A stretch of 64,000 bases of DNA, from contig NC_010602.1 in NCBI RefSeq assembly GCF_000017685.1, forward strand, positions 3,483,001 through 3,547,000, in the 5' to 3' direction. The DNA is from Leptospira biflexa serovar Patoc strain 'Patoc 1 (Paris)'. Its GTDB lineage: Bacteria > Spirochaetota > Leptospiria > Leptospirales > Leptospiraceae. Below are positions 57,051-64,000 of this stretch, piece after piece. How positions within the stretch are numbered: the stretch's first letter is position 1; every line of letters starts with the position of its first letter. Under the pieces are notes generated by a model. That model did not search any database. It was not told where the DNA came from and saw nothing but the letters and a program-made list of their open reading frames with translations. Both the position numbers and the translations under genes were made by a program.

Positions 57051-57374
57051 TTGGATCGAAAAAAATGTAATCTATTTTTGTTACTGATTTTTTTTCAACT
57101 AACATCGGTCAGCTGTGCAAACCCGGGTTTTGGTCCAAGAGGTTTGTTATTCACAAAAACAAAAATTGGTGTTTATGGGACAGGTGAACCTTCCAAAAGG
57201 CGAGTGACATCTTGTGTCCACTCCATCTTAGGATTGGTTTCCTTTGGGGATGCGTCCTTCGAATTTTTAAAATCAAGATCTAAAATCCAGACTGTAACAG
57301 AAACCAATTGGACCACTCTGGCCATTCTTGGAATGTATGCAAATCTCTGCGTCGAAATCTCAGGTAACGAATGA
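57051..57374 (+). CDS. TRL-like family lipoprotein
   Basis: This 107-residue protein starts at TTG with AAAGGATC upstream and no nearby ATG. It has a lipoprotein signal (LFLLLIFFQLTSVSCANPGF) and the TRL pattern: PRGLLFT, SCVHSILGLVSFGDASFEF and ILGMYANLCVEISG. TRL-like proteins are small lipoproteins of unknown role, often in tandem. The next gene, starting inside its last codons, is a frameshifted relative. Confidence 0.8.
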   Translation: MDRKKCNLFLLLIFFQLTSVSCANPGFGPRGLLFTKTKIGVYGTGEPSKRRVTSCVHSILGLVSFGDASFEFLKSRSKIQTVTETNWTTLAILGMYANLCVEISGNE

Positions 57375-57716
57375 AACATTCATTACTACGTTATATCAAT
57401 TACATCATCATTGGAATGTGTTTGTCATCGATCCATTCCTGTGCCAATCTCGGACAACCCCAAGGCCTTGGTCCTACTGGTATTTTATATGCTTCCTATA
57501 CTCTTGCCTTATCGGAAAGACCTCTCCCCCAAACAAACGTTAAAACAAGGAAAGTCCTGTCTCAAACGTATGGGAATATTGTATGTTACGGGAGATGCAA
57601 GTATCGAATCAGCTACAAAAAATGCTAGCATCCGAGAAGTATTCCGAATTGAAAAAGAGGCAACGAATTACCTCTCTCTTTATTCGACACTATGCACTGT
57701 AGTTTGGGGGATTTAG
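57371..57716 (+). pseudogene. Frameshifted second TRL-like lipoprotein
   Basis: The first frame (from ATG 57371) encodes a lipoprotein signal and front part: YIIIGMCLSSIHSCANLGQP, then GLGPTGILYASYTLAL. The conserved TRL core (GKSCLKRMGILYVTGDASIE, YLSLYSTLCTVVWGI) is in the next frame and ends at 57716. Removing one A from the AAAA at 57542-57545 joins the two into one complete TRL protein. It is a true frameshift, a sequencing error in a homopolymer, or slippage. The downstream end overlaps the GDPD gene's stop by four bases. Confidence 0.8.
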
Positions 57717-58669
57717 TTTTTATTGCGAACTGTTCGATCTAACATGTCTGGATAATCAGAAATAATTCCATCCACACCACAAGATACCAATCGATTCATT
57801 TCTTTTTCAGTATTCACTGTCCATGGAATCACCATCATACCTTTCTCATGCGAATGTTTCACAAATTTTGGAGTCACATATAAGAAATAAGGTGATATGA
57901 TATCTGCTTGTTTCTCTTTTGCAAGACCGAGGATAGTATCGCGATAACCATTCCCAAATCCAATCGTCATTAAAAAACCCTGGAAATAGGTTGGAACAAA
58001 GAGGGCACTTGTTTTGATTTTTGGATTTTTTTGTTTTGAAACCGCAAGGGTGCGTAAATCAAACGATTGAATCGTAGAACGATTCACTACTTTGTAGGTT
58101 TCAATGATTTGGATCAGTTTTTCTGTATGTTCTTTGACCAAACTATCTGGAGCCGATCCGTCATCAGGGAATTTTGTTTCGATATTGAATTCATATACTT
58201 CTTTGGATTTTTTCTCATGTTTTAATACCAATTCGAAAAATTCCTCCAAAGACAATAGTTTTGTGTCAGGAACTGGAATTTGTTTTGGAAAATTTGGATT
58301 TTGTTTTGATCCACAGTCTAACTTTTGTAATTCGGCAAGCGTTAATTCATACAATGATTTTTTTTGAATTTGTGATCCGTCTGCATTTTGGCAGATGACT
58401 GGGTTTGTATCGGAATCATGGTGGATGACCACTCGTTTGTCTTTTGTTAAAACAGTATCAAGTTCTAATGTGACCATTTTGTATTTGATTGCTTCTTCAA
58501 AAGCTGGCCATGTATTTTCTGGTTTTAGTCCACGTGCACCACGATGTCCTTGTAAGTCGATATCCTTACGCAATCGATTGGGTGTTTCTACCGTAGCACA
58601 ATTCACAACAAACAAAGAAATCAAACCTACAACCAAGTAGAGTTTATAAAATGGGCGAATCAAATTCAT
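57713..58669 (-). CDS. glpQ: Glycerophosphodiester phosphodiesterase, lipoprotein
   Basis: From the ATG at 58669 the protein has 318 residues. It has a lipoprotein signal (LYLVVGLISLFVVNCATVE, Cys about 24) and a GDPD TIM barrel: QGHRGARGLKPENTWPAF (catalytic His, metal-binding Glu), LELDTVLTKDKRVVIHHD (metal Glu/Asp and second catalytic His), and the terminal VDGIISDYPDM. It splits glycerophosphodiesters into glycerol 3-phosphate and an alcohol, here at the envelope. It is convergent with the TRL genes. Confidence 0.93.
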   Translation of the reverse strand: MNLIRPFYKLYLVVGLISLFVVNCATVETPNRLRKDIDLQGHRGARGLKPENTWPAFEEAIKYKMVTLELDTVLTKDKRVVIHHDSDTNPVICQNADGSQIQKKSLYELTLAELQKLDCGSKQNPNFPKQIPVPDTKLLSLEEFFELVLKHEKKSKEVYEFNIETKFPDDGSAPDSLVKEHTEKLIQIIETYKVVNRSTIQSFDLRTLAVSKQKNPKIKTSALFVPTYFQGFLMTIGFGNGYRDTILGLAKEKQADIISPYFLYVTPKFVKHSHEKGMMVIPWTVNTEKEMNRLVSCGVDGIISDYPDMLDRTVRNKN

Positions 58670-59030
58670 CAAAGGTTACCTGCTTTGGCAAAATTCCATC
58701 GAAGGATTTTATTGCATCAAGTAAGAAAAAAGTTTCGATTTTGGAAAAAAAAGAAAAGAGCGGATTGGAGAAGGGTTCTTTGTTTCGTTTCTTTTTGAAC
58801 TCTTTTACCAGTCTTAAAAAGGAAAAGAATGGAAAAAACGAGCACACCACCTACGGTAACATCGGTGGTGGCTCCAGAAAGGAAATTTAGCGTAATTCCA
58901 GCTTAATGCAGATTTCCCAATCGAAGTCAATCGAATCCATGCGAATCTTATTCATCCAAACCGTTGGAAACGTTTTTGGGGCCTTTTCAGAACGTAAATA
59001 ACGGTTTTTTTCAATTTTTTTTAGGAACTC
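58670..59030. other. Intergenic region with divergent promoters, no supported gene
   Basis: The 361 bases between the divergent GDPD and HTH genes hold A- and T-rich runs and a CCACC/GGTGG inverted repeat (near 58850-58872). A 79-codon frame at 58651-58890 is low-complexity Lys/Ser-rich and looks accidental. Promoters for both flanking genes must lie here but none stands out. Confidence 0.5.
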
Positions 59031-59519
59031 ATGGAAAAAGTAAATCATTTCAGAAATTACAGAGAAAGAAAGAACCTCACACGCATTCAATTATCAGAAA
59101 AATTGAATATACCTCGCTCAGCCATTGAGTTATTGGAATCGGAAGAATGGCTCCGGTCGAAATTTGATTATGTCGTTTTGGTCGCAAAAGAACTGGGGCT
59201 GTCTCTTATCGATCTCATTCGGAATGAATTTGATTATGATTTGGAACGCGAATTTTTTAACGAAGAGGAATTTGAGGAAATCGTCGCTCGTTACGCCAAT
59301 GCAAGAGTCACATTGATTCTATCTGAATTAAAATTATTCTGTCGCAATGCCAAAGTGCGTTTGGATGACTTTGATGTGACCGAACTTTCGTTCTCTATGG
59401 GAAGTTTGCATAAACTGATCACATTGAATCAAAAATTGGAACGAGGTGAAATCAGCACAAAGGATGCGCTTGTCGAATTTCCACCAAAATGGGGAAAGTT
59501 TAGCAACCGAAGTAACTGA
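59031..59519 (+). CDS. Helix-turn-helix (XRE-like) protein
   Basis: The 162-residue protein opens with an XRE-type helix-turn-helix (FRNYRERKNLTRIQLSEKLN, IPRSAIELLES), then an acidic region (EFFNEEEFEEIVARY) and a helical C-terminal part of unknown family. It probably binds DNA in the cytosol. TTTAGGAACTC precedes the ATG. It is convergent with fliG and shares a hairpin with it; the target genes are unknown. Confidence 0.75.
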   Translation: MEKVNHFRNYRERKNLTRIQLSEKLNIPRSAIELLESEEWLRSKFDYVVLVAKELGLSLIDLIRNEFDYDLEREFFNEEEFEEIVARYANARVTLILSELKLFCRNAKVRLDDFDVTELSFSMGSLHKLITLNQKLERGEISTKDALVEFPPKWGKFSNRSN

Positions 59520-59524
59520 AAACC

Positions 59525-59546
59525 ACTTGTGGCCTACACCACAAGT
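59525..59546. terminator. Two-way hairpin between the HTH gene and fliG
   Basis: ACTTGTGG (59525-59532) and CCACAAGT (59539-59546) are perfect 8-bp arms around CCTACA. It lies 5 bases past the HTH gene stop and overlaps the last codons of fliG. Confidence 0.6.
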
Positions 59547-60547
59547 TCGTCTTCTCCCGCACGAGCCACAACGATCTCGCCTGCTTCTTCCAGTTTACGG
59601 ATGATGTTTACAATTTTTTGCTGCGCATCTTCCACGTCTTTCAAACGAACAGGACCCATAAAGTCCATATCCTCACGGAGTAAATTTGCCGCACGTTTGG
59701 ACATGTTTTTAAAGATTTTATCCTGAACTTCAGAATCCACTGATTTTAATGCTTTGGCTAAATCGGTGTTGTCCACTTCGCGCATTACCTTTTGGATCGC
59801 ACGGTCGTCGAGGAGAACGATATCTTCGAATACGAACATCCGTTTTTTGATCTCTTCGGCAAGTTCCGGGTCTTCTTCTTCCAGAGCTTCGATGATGGTC
59901 TTCTCCGTTCCCCGGTAGACCAAGTTCAAAATCTCCACCACAGAATCGATACCACCCGCAGAAGTATAATCTTCAGAAGCAAGAGTCGAAAGTTTACGCT
60001 CTAACACGCGTTCCACTTCACGGAGTACGCCTGGTGACACACGGTCCATGGTTGCAATTCGTTTGGCAACTTCCGCCTGAATTTGATGCGGTAAGTTTGA
60101 TAAGATATTGGATGCTTTTTGTGGATCCAAATAGGATAAAATAAGAGCGATGGTCTGCGGGTGTTCCCCCTGGATGAAGTTGAGGAGGTGGGCCGGGTCT
60201 GTTCTACGAATGAAGTCGAATGGCCGTACTTGCAGTGACGAAGTGAGCCGGTTGATGATATCGATAGCTTTCTGGTTCCCGAGAGCCTTTTCAAGTAGTC
60301 CCCGAGCAAAGTCAATACCACCATTGGTGATGAATTCCTGAGCCATCATGAGTTCATTGAACTCAACGAGCACTTTTTCTTTGTCCTCTGGCGTGATTTT
60401 ATCTAAACGAGCAATCTCGAACGTGATTTGTTCGATCTCGTCTTCTCGGAGGTGTTTGAAGATTTCGGATGCCGTATCGTTTCCAACCGCTACCAAAAAG
60501 ATGGCGGCCTTTTGTCTTCCTGTGAGCGATGGCTTCTTATTGATCAT
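59534..60547 (-). CDS. fliG: Flagellar motor switch protein FliG
   Basis: The 337-residue protein has the FliG domain order: N-terminal MS-ring domain (LTGRQKAAIFLVAVGNDTASEIF), middle domain with EHPQ (GEHPQTIALILSYLDPQKAS), and C-terminal torque domain with DDRAIQKVMREVDNTDLAKAL and its charged residues. It forms the rotor face of the switch complex and meets the stator. Spirochaetes often have two fliG genes; which one this is cannot be told. It stands alone here rather than in a large flagellar operon. Confidence 0.96.
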   Translation of the reverse strand: MINKKPSLTGRQKAAIFLVAVGNDTASEIFKHLREDEIEQITFEIARLDKITPEDKEKVLVEFNELMMAQEFITNGGIDFARGLLEKALGNQKAIDIINRLTSSLQVRPFDFIRRTDPAHLLNFIQGEHPQTIALILSYLDPQKASNILSNLPHQIQAEVAKRIATMDRVSPGVLREVERVLERKLSTLASEDYTSAGGIDSVVEILNLVYRGTEKTIIEALEEEDPELAEEIKKRMFVFEDIVLLDDRAIQKVMREVDNTDLAKALKSVDSEVQDKIFKNMSKRAANLLREDMDFMGPVRLKDVEDAQQKIVNIIRKLEEAGEIVVARAGEDELVV

Positions 60548-60576
60548 ACTTCGTCCCGAAATCCGTACTATTAAGT

Positions 60577-60584
60577 TTATCGGC
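60577..60584 (-). promoter_or_regulatory. Possible sigma-28 (FliA) -10 element upstream of fliG
   Basis: GCCGATAA on the minus strand, 30 bases before the fliG ATG, equals the FliA -10 consensus. The matching TAAA at the -35 position is not present at the usual spacing, so the call is tentative. Confidence 0.35.
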
Positions 60585-60628
60585 GAAGTCGGAAAAAAAC
60601 AATGAGATTTATTCTCTAGGAAAATCGG

Positions 60629-61288
60629 ATGAATCCATCCCTTTTGTTTGGAAAGGGAGAGTTTATAGATTTTTATGTTGACCGGTCTATTATTAATTCA
60701 GCCAATGGGTTTGTGGGCAAAAAAGGATTCGATACCAAACAAAAGATGATCGAGGTGATGGCCTCTCTTTTGGAAGAAGAAGGATATGAAAGGGCAGGTC
60801 TCTCCGAACTCGGGAAAGAAACGGGGACACCGAAAGGTTCTCTCTACTTTCACTTTCCAGGAGGAAAGGATGAACTGACAAGCCTTGCCATTCTGTACTC
60901 GGGAAAACAATTGAATGATTTTTTTCTCAGTGTATTTGGGAATTGTGATTCACCACAACAGGCCATTAAACAAGTGTTCCATGCTCTAGAGGAAAGAATT
61001 GTGACAAGTAATTTCCAAAAAGGTTGCCCCATCGCCACAACTGCCATGGAGACCGCTGGTAAAACGACTATTGTTTCGGATGCATGTAAAGACGTGTATG
61101 CCCTATGGATCAAAACCTTTGAAACCTATTTGGTGGGAAGCGGTTACACATCACGCCTTGCCAAAACTTTATCCCTTTCGATTTTCGCTTTATGGGAAGG
61201 ATCTTTATTACTTTCCAAATTACAAAAATCGGCCGAGCCATTGCGGATGGCAGAAAAAACCGCTGAGAGTTTGTTAAAACAAACTTAA
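60629..61288 (+). CDS. TetR-family transcriptional regulator (LmrA/YxaF-like)
   Basis: The 219-residue protein has an N-terminal TetR helix-turn-helix at about 35-80 (TKQKMIEVMASLLEEEGYER, AGLSELGKETGTPKGSLYFH, FPGGKDELTSLAI). The FPGGKDEL form and the C-terminal KGCPIATTAMET are as in the LmrA/YxaF group. The ATG at 60629 has AGGA seven bases upstream, but the first 30 residues are not conserved. A GTG at 60713 gives a normal TetR length and would place the GACCGGTC palindrome upstream of the gene. It is followed by an MBL-fold hydrolase gene in the same direction, a possible target. Confidence 0.88.
   Translation: MNPSLLFGKGEFIDFYVDRSIINSANGFVGKKGFDTKQKMIEVMASLLEEEGYERAGLSELGKETGTPKGSLYFHFPGGKDELTSLAILYSGKQLNDFFLSVFGNCDSPQQAIKQVFHALEERIVTSNFQKGCPIATTAMETAGKTTIVSDACKDVYALWIKTFETYLVGSGYTSRLAKTLSLSIFALWEGSLLLSKLQKSAEPLRMAEKTAESLLKQT
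60678..60696. promoter_or_regulatory. LmrA/YxaF-like operator palindrome
   Basis: TTGACCGGTCTATTATTAA contains the palindrome GACCGGTC with an AT-rich right flank, much like the site bound by Bacillus LmrA/YxaF (GACCRGTC followed by A/T). It lies between two possible starts of the TetR gene. Confidence 0.5.
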
Positions 61289-61356
61289 ATGGAAAAACAA
61301 AACGATTTTTGATGATCACTCTCTCGCACTAAAAATTTAAAAAAGGACCCTCACAC

Positions 61357-62370
61357 ATGAAATCCATTTCTAAAAAGAAAATTTTCGCCTTACTCACATC
61401 CACCTTCATCTTTGGATTCATTTTGTATTTTTTAGGATATCCGAATCAATCCGTAAAATTGAATCCAAGTAACATTGATCATATGATTCCGAAACCAAAG
61501 GAAAAATCAAATTTGGTTTTTTCCATTGTAAAAACAGGAGAAGCAAAAACCTTGGAAGCCTTTGTCATTGAAGGTGGTTCTGTCTCCAAACTTGTGACTG
61601 TCGCTCACTCCGCATTCTACATCCAACACCCCAAAGGAAATTTTTTATTTGATACGGGACTTGGGACCAAAATCAAAGAGCAGTTCGAAGTATTCCCACT
61701 GTATCTCAAAATTTTGATGGAATACAAACTCATCCAAACCGCCAAAGAACAATTGGAATCCAATGGTGTGGATTCTAAATCCATTCAGGATGTATTCTTT
61801 TCTCATTTGCATTGGGACCATGCCAGTGGACTCAAAGACTTTCCGAATGCCAAAATCCATAGTGTGAAGGAAGAATTGAATCATCCAGACATTGCACTTG
61901 GTTACATCCCCTCCCAATTTGATGGAGATTCTGTGAAATGGAACCACCTTACATTCAGCAATCAACCTTACGGTCCTTATGCGAATCATCTAGATTGGTT
62001 TGGTGATGGGACCGTTGTATTTGTTCCTATGAAAGGTCATAGTGAAGGATCTGTTGGTCTATTTTTACACACAGAAAACGGTGAAGTCTATTTTTTAACG
62101 GGTGATATCGTTTGGAGAAAAGAAGGGTTTTTGGAACTCAAACACAAACCAAGAGGTGCCAGATGGATCGTGGATTATGATGTAGTGAAACTCGGAGAAG
62201 AAATTGTCCGCGTTCATGGACTGATGAATCAAAATCCAAAACTAGTTGTGATCCCAGCTCACGATCATGATACACAAAATCCACTCGGATTCTATCCAAA
62301 GGTAATTGGAGGCAAGAACTTAGTGACAATGCAATCCTTTGGAAAGACTTCTTCGCATAAAAAAGAATGA
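61357..62370 (+). CDS. Metallo-beta-lactamase-fold hydrolase, membrane-anchored
   Basis: The 337-residue protein has an N-terminal hydrophobic anchor or signal (IFALLTSTFIFGFILYFLGY) and an MBL fold: LFDTGLG, the metal motif HLHWDH (SHLHWDHASGL), MKGHSEGSVGLFL, LTGDIVW and VIPAHDHDT. The layout resembles lactonase-type MBL enzymes, so a lactone or ester may be the substrate, but this is not shown. It would face the periplasm. The TetR gene ends 68 bases upstream; AAAAGGACC is the ribosome site. Confidence 0.88.
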   Translation: MKSISKKKIFALLTSTFIFGFILYFLGYPNQSVKLNPSNIDHMIPKPKEKSNLVFSIVKTGEAKTLEAFVIEGGSVSKLVTVAHSAFYIQHPKGNFLFDTGLGTKIKEQFEVFPLYLKILMEYKLIQTAKEQLESNGVDSKSIQDVFFSHLHWDHASGLKDFPNAKIHSVKEELNHPDIALGYIPSQFDGDSVKWNHLTFSNQPYGPYANHLDWFGDGTVVFVPMKGHSEGSVGLFLHTENGEVYFLTGDIVWRKEGFLELKHKPRGARWIVDYDVVKLGEEIVRVHGLMNQNPKLVVIPAHDHDTQNPLGFYPKVIGGKNLVTMQSFGKTSSHKKE

Positions 62371-62544
62371 ATTTGTTAGTCATTTCCCAAGAGTATTGAT
62401 GATAAAGGATGAATGAAATTTGATAGGATTGGTTTTCGACATTTCCTTATTGTGTAGTACGGTACTTGGATTTAAAGGTACAAACTAAACTGAATTCAAA
62501 ATTATCATTCATAAAGGTTCTCGTTTTTGGATCTAAAATCAACT
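62371..62544. other. Convergent intergenic region, nothing clear
   Basis: The 174 bases between the MBL gene and the membrane-protein gene show no gene, no strong hairpin with a T-run and no recognised repeat. Confidence 0.5.
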
Positions 62545-63156
62545 TTAAGAATCCTTGGGATGGATGCTCTCTGTCTTTTCTTTTTGCAAAAGCAAAGATT
62601 TAATCCCCTGTAAGGAAGATTCCAATTGTTGGATTTCTGTTTCGATTGTTTCACGATTTTCAAAGATTGAGTCATGAAATCCATGTAATTTACCCATCAA
62701 TTGATGGTAGTCCAATGAAACTTGGTGGAGTGCAGAATCCCAAAGTTTGGGTGAGATCCTTCTTTTTTTCCAATAAAGTTTTTTTCCAAACCCATATACC
62801 CACATCCCAACTCCAATCGCATGTAAAGGTACAAGGATATAAAGAGAAGCGACAATCACTTTCTGATAGGACACTTCCTTGGAAAACAAACCCCAAAAAT
62901 AGACCCAAAGAAAAGCTAGGAATACCACAGCCAGAGTCAAATTGGCTTTGGGAGTACTCGGGGAGATGGAGTTAAAAATAGAAAGGAGGATGACAGAAAA
63001 GATGAGTAAGAGGAGAACTTCCCAAGGGACTAAAGTAAAAAACAAATCCCAAAACTTTTGAAAATTCTCCCAACTAGTTTTGATCTGGTTGATGGTAGTT
63101 TGGATTTCCACGATTTGGTTTTGGATTTTTTGAAAGAAGTCTGTAATCGCTGACAT
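62545..63156 (-). CDS. Hypothetical membrane protein with coiled coil
   Basis: From the ATG at 63156 the product has 203 residues. It has an N-terminal coiled coil (AITDFFQKIQNQIVEIQTTINQIKTSWENFQKFW), about four transmembrane helices between residues 45 and 135, and a C-terminal coiled coil (ETIETEIQQLESSLQGIKSL). I do not recognise a family. Its start codon overlaps that of the divergent gene (CATG at 63154-63157). An in-frame TTG at 63180 is a less likely start. Confidence 0.65.
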   Translation of the reverse strand: MSAITDFFQKIQNQIVEIQTTINQIKTSWENFQKFWDLFFTLVPWEVLLLLIFSVILLSIFNSISPSTPKANLTLAVVFLAFLWVYFWGLFSKEVSYQKVIVASLYILVPLHAIGVGMWVYGFGKKLYWKKRRISPKLWDSALHQVSLDYHQLMGKLHGFHDSIFENRETIETEIQQLESSLQGIKSLLLQKEKTESIHPKDS

Positions 63157-64000
63157 GAACCAAATACTAAGTAAAATCAAAAATCAGGCAAGTGGTTTCT
63201 TTTCCAAATTTTTCTCACCTAGCACGACAAGAAATTTACTATTACTTTATACTATTCTCGTTGTTCCGTTTTTCATATACCATGAATCACATCTCCCTTG
63301 GCATTATATCTTTGTATTGTGTTTTGTCTCACTTTTTGTAGGGATAATCATAACCTATGCCAGCTTGTATCTCATCCAATTTTATTGGAAAGAAACCTTT
63401 CATCCTTTGATTGAAATTGGAGTTTTGGTTCTTTTTATCTTTGCCTTATGGTTAGCTGAAGTTTTGATTTTTGAAGCAGGGATTGTTTTTTTAGTAATCT
63501 TCATCACCATAACATTTTTTATTCGAATTTTACAAATCACGGAATATGCAAGGCTCATTCTTGCCTTTTGTCTTGTCGTAAGTAATGCCTTGATTTCGTT
63601 TAAGTCATTACAAGGTGCGGAAATATTTTCAGCCTACTTACTTTTCAAAAACAAATACCAAATCGAAGAAAAAGATCTCAACAAGTGGACACTTACAAAT
63701 AACAATCAATATTGGAACGAGGAACTTCAGTTCGGTTTTACTTTACCAGAAGGTATGTTTTTTTACAAACCAGAGGATCTAACTTTGGAAAACAAAACAG
63801 GGGTTGGTCAAATTGCAGGATTATTATCTTTCAGTGACCATGATGCGGAACGCTATCCATTTGTTCGGATTTTTTATTTTCCAGACTATGTTGGGTTTGA
63901 AAAAAACCAAGCCATTCAGGAATTTTCTGAATTTTTACAAATCCAAGTGAGTAAAGGGGACATCGAAGACCTCCAAGAAATCCAACAAACGGAAGTCGAA
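63155..64000 (+). CDS. Hypothetical membrane protein, 3' end beyond the window
   Basis: The frame opens with ATG at 63155 and stays open for 282 codons to the edge. Several hydrophobic helices lie in the first 150 residues (LLLLYTILVVPFFIYH, YIFVLCFVSLFVGIIITYASLYL, IEIGVLVLFIFALWLAEVLIF, ITITFFIRIL). A soluble part follows, beginning KNKYQIEEKDLNKWTLT and containing FGFTLPEGMFFYKPEDL. I do not recognise it. The divergent neighbour is also a membrane protein, so the two may share a promoter region and a job. Confidence 0.7.
   Translation, partial: MNQILSKIKNQASGFFSKFFSPSTTRNLLLLYTILVVPFFIYHESHLPWHYIFVLCFVSLFVGIIITYASLYLIQFYWKETFHPLIEIGVLVLFIFALWLAEVLIFEAGIVFLVIFITITFFIRILQITEYARLILAFCLVVSNALISFKSLQGAEIFSAYLLFKNKYQIEEKDLNKWTLTNNNQYWNEELQFGFTLPEGMFFYKPEDLTLENKTGVGQIAGLLSFSDHDAERYPFVRIFYFPDYVGFEKNQAIQEFSEFLQIQVSKGDIEDLQEIQQTEVE

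Noticed and set aside
58651..58890. 79-codon plus-strand frame
   Set aside because: Lys/Ser-rich low-complexity peptide overlapping the GDPD start; looks accidental.
1..64000. CRISPR arrays, rRNA, tRNA and insertion-sequence transposases
   Set aside because: No regularly spaced repeats, no rRNA or tRNA-like segments and no transposase-like protein were seen on either strand by eye; a covariance-model scan was not possible.

Overview
The window looks like a piece of a Leptospira chromosome, most likely from a free-living (saprophytic) species. This is inference from gene content. Supporting signs are an AT-rich sequence, many exported proteins with loose spirochaetal lipoboxes (cysteine after residues such as N, G or H), a hrcA-grpE-dnaK-dnaJ operon behind a CIRCE operator, a flagellar fliG, a TRL-like lipoprotein pair and lipopolysaccharide genes. 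No rRNA, tRNA or CRISPR array was found. Coding density is high, and two genes run off the window edges.

Layout, left to right. 1-2176 is the start of a CzcA/CusA heavy-metal RND pump. 2362-11433 is a tight five-gene minus-strand operon of two circularly permuted ATP-grasp proteins, two alpha-E domains (one fused to an ATP-grasp), a transglutaminase fused to a predicted amidoligase domain (DUF2126), and a second transglutaminase. This is the best candidate here for an uncharacterised system. 11611-18658 holds an SDR protein, YqgE, a Gfo/Idh/MocA oxidoreductase and the heat-shock operon with promoter and CIRCE. 18804-21519 holds a PAS-GGDEF diguanylate cyclase, a GH172 (DUF2961) protein and a membrane protein. 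21550-25732 is glnD followed by a GH13 alpha-glucosidase. 25937-32150 is a small exported protein and a complete tripartite HAE1-type RND pump.

32228-37686 is a run of lipoproteins and small accessory genes, including a broken thioesterase next to a repeated palindromic element. 37725-39867 looks like an integron-style gene-cassette block: a vapBC toxin-antitoxin pair and a BtrH-like protein, each followed by an attC-like element. 40058-46372 holds a thiolase, an unknown protein, nuoI and nuoG, a response regulator and aroC, all on the minus strand. 46432-49149 runs the other way: TonB-like, NusG-like, kdsD, aroD.

49243-58669 holds a TPR protein, a probable two-subunit FAD dehydrogenase, a double-domain amidase lipoprotein, an M1 aminopeptidase, two TRL-like genes (the second frameshifted) and a GDPD lipoprotein. 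59031-64000 holds an HTH protein, fliG, a TetR regulator with a nearby operator-like palindrome, an MBL-fold hydrolase, and two divergent membrane-protein genes whose ATG codons overlap. Functionally the window mixes core metabolism (shikimate pathway, complex I, nitrogen signalling, protein folding) with envelope functions (efflux, lipoproteins, KDO synthesis, murein amidase) and a small mobile-looking accessory patch.
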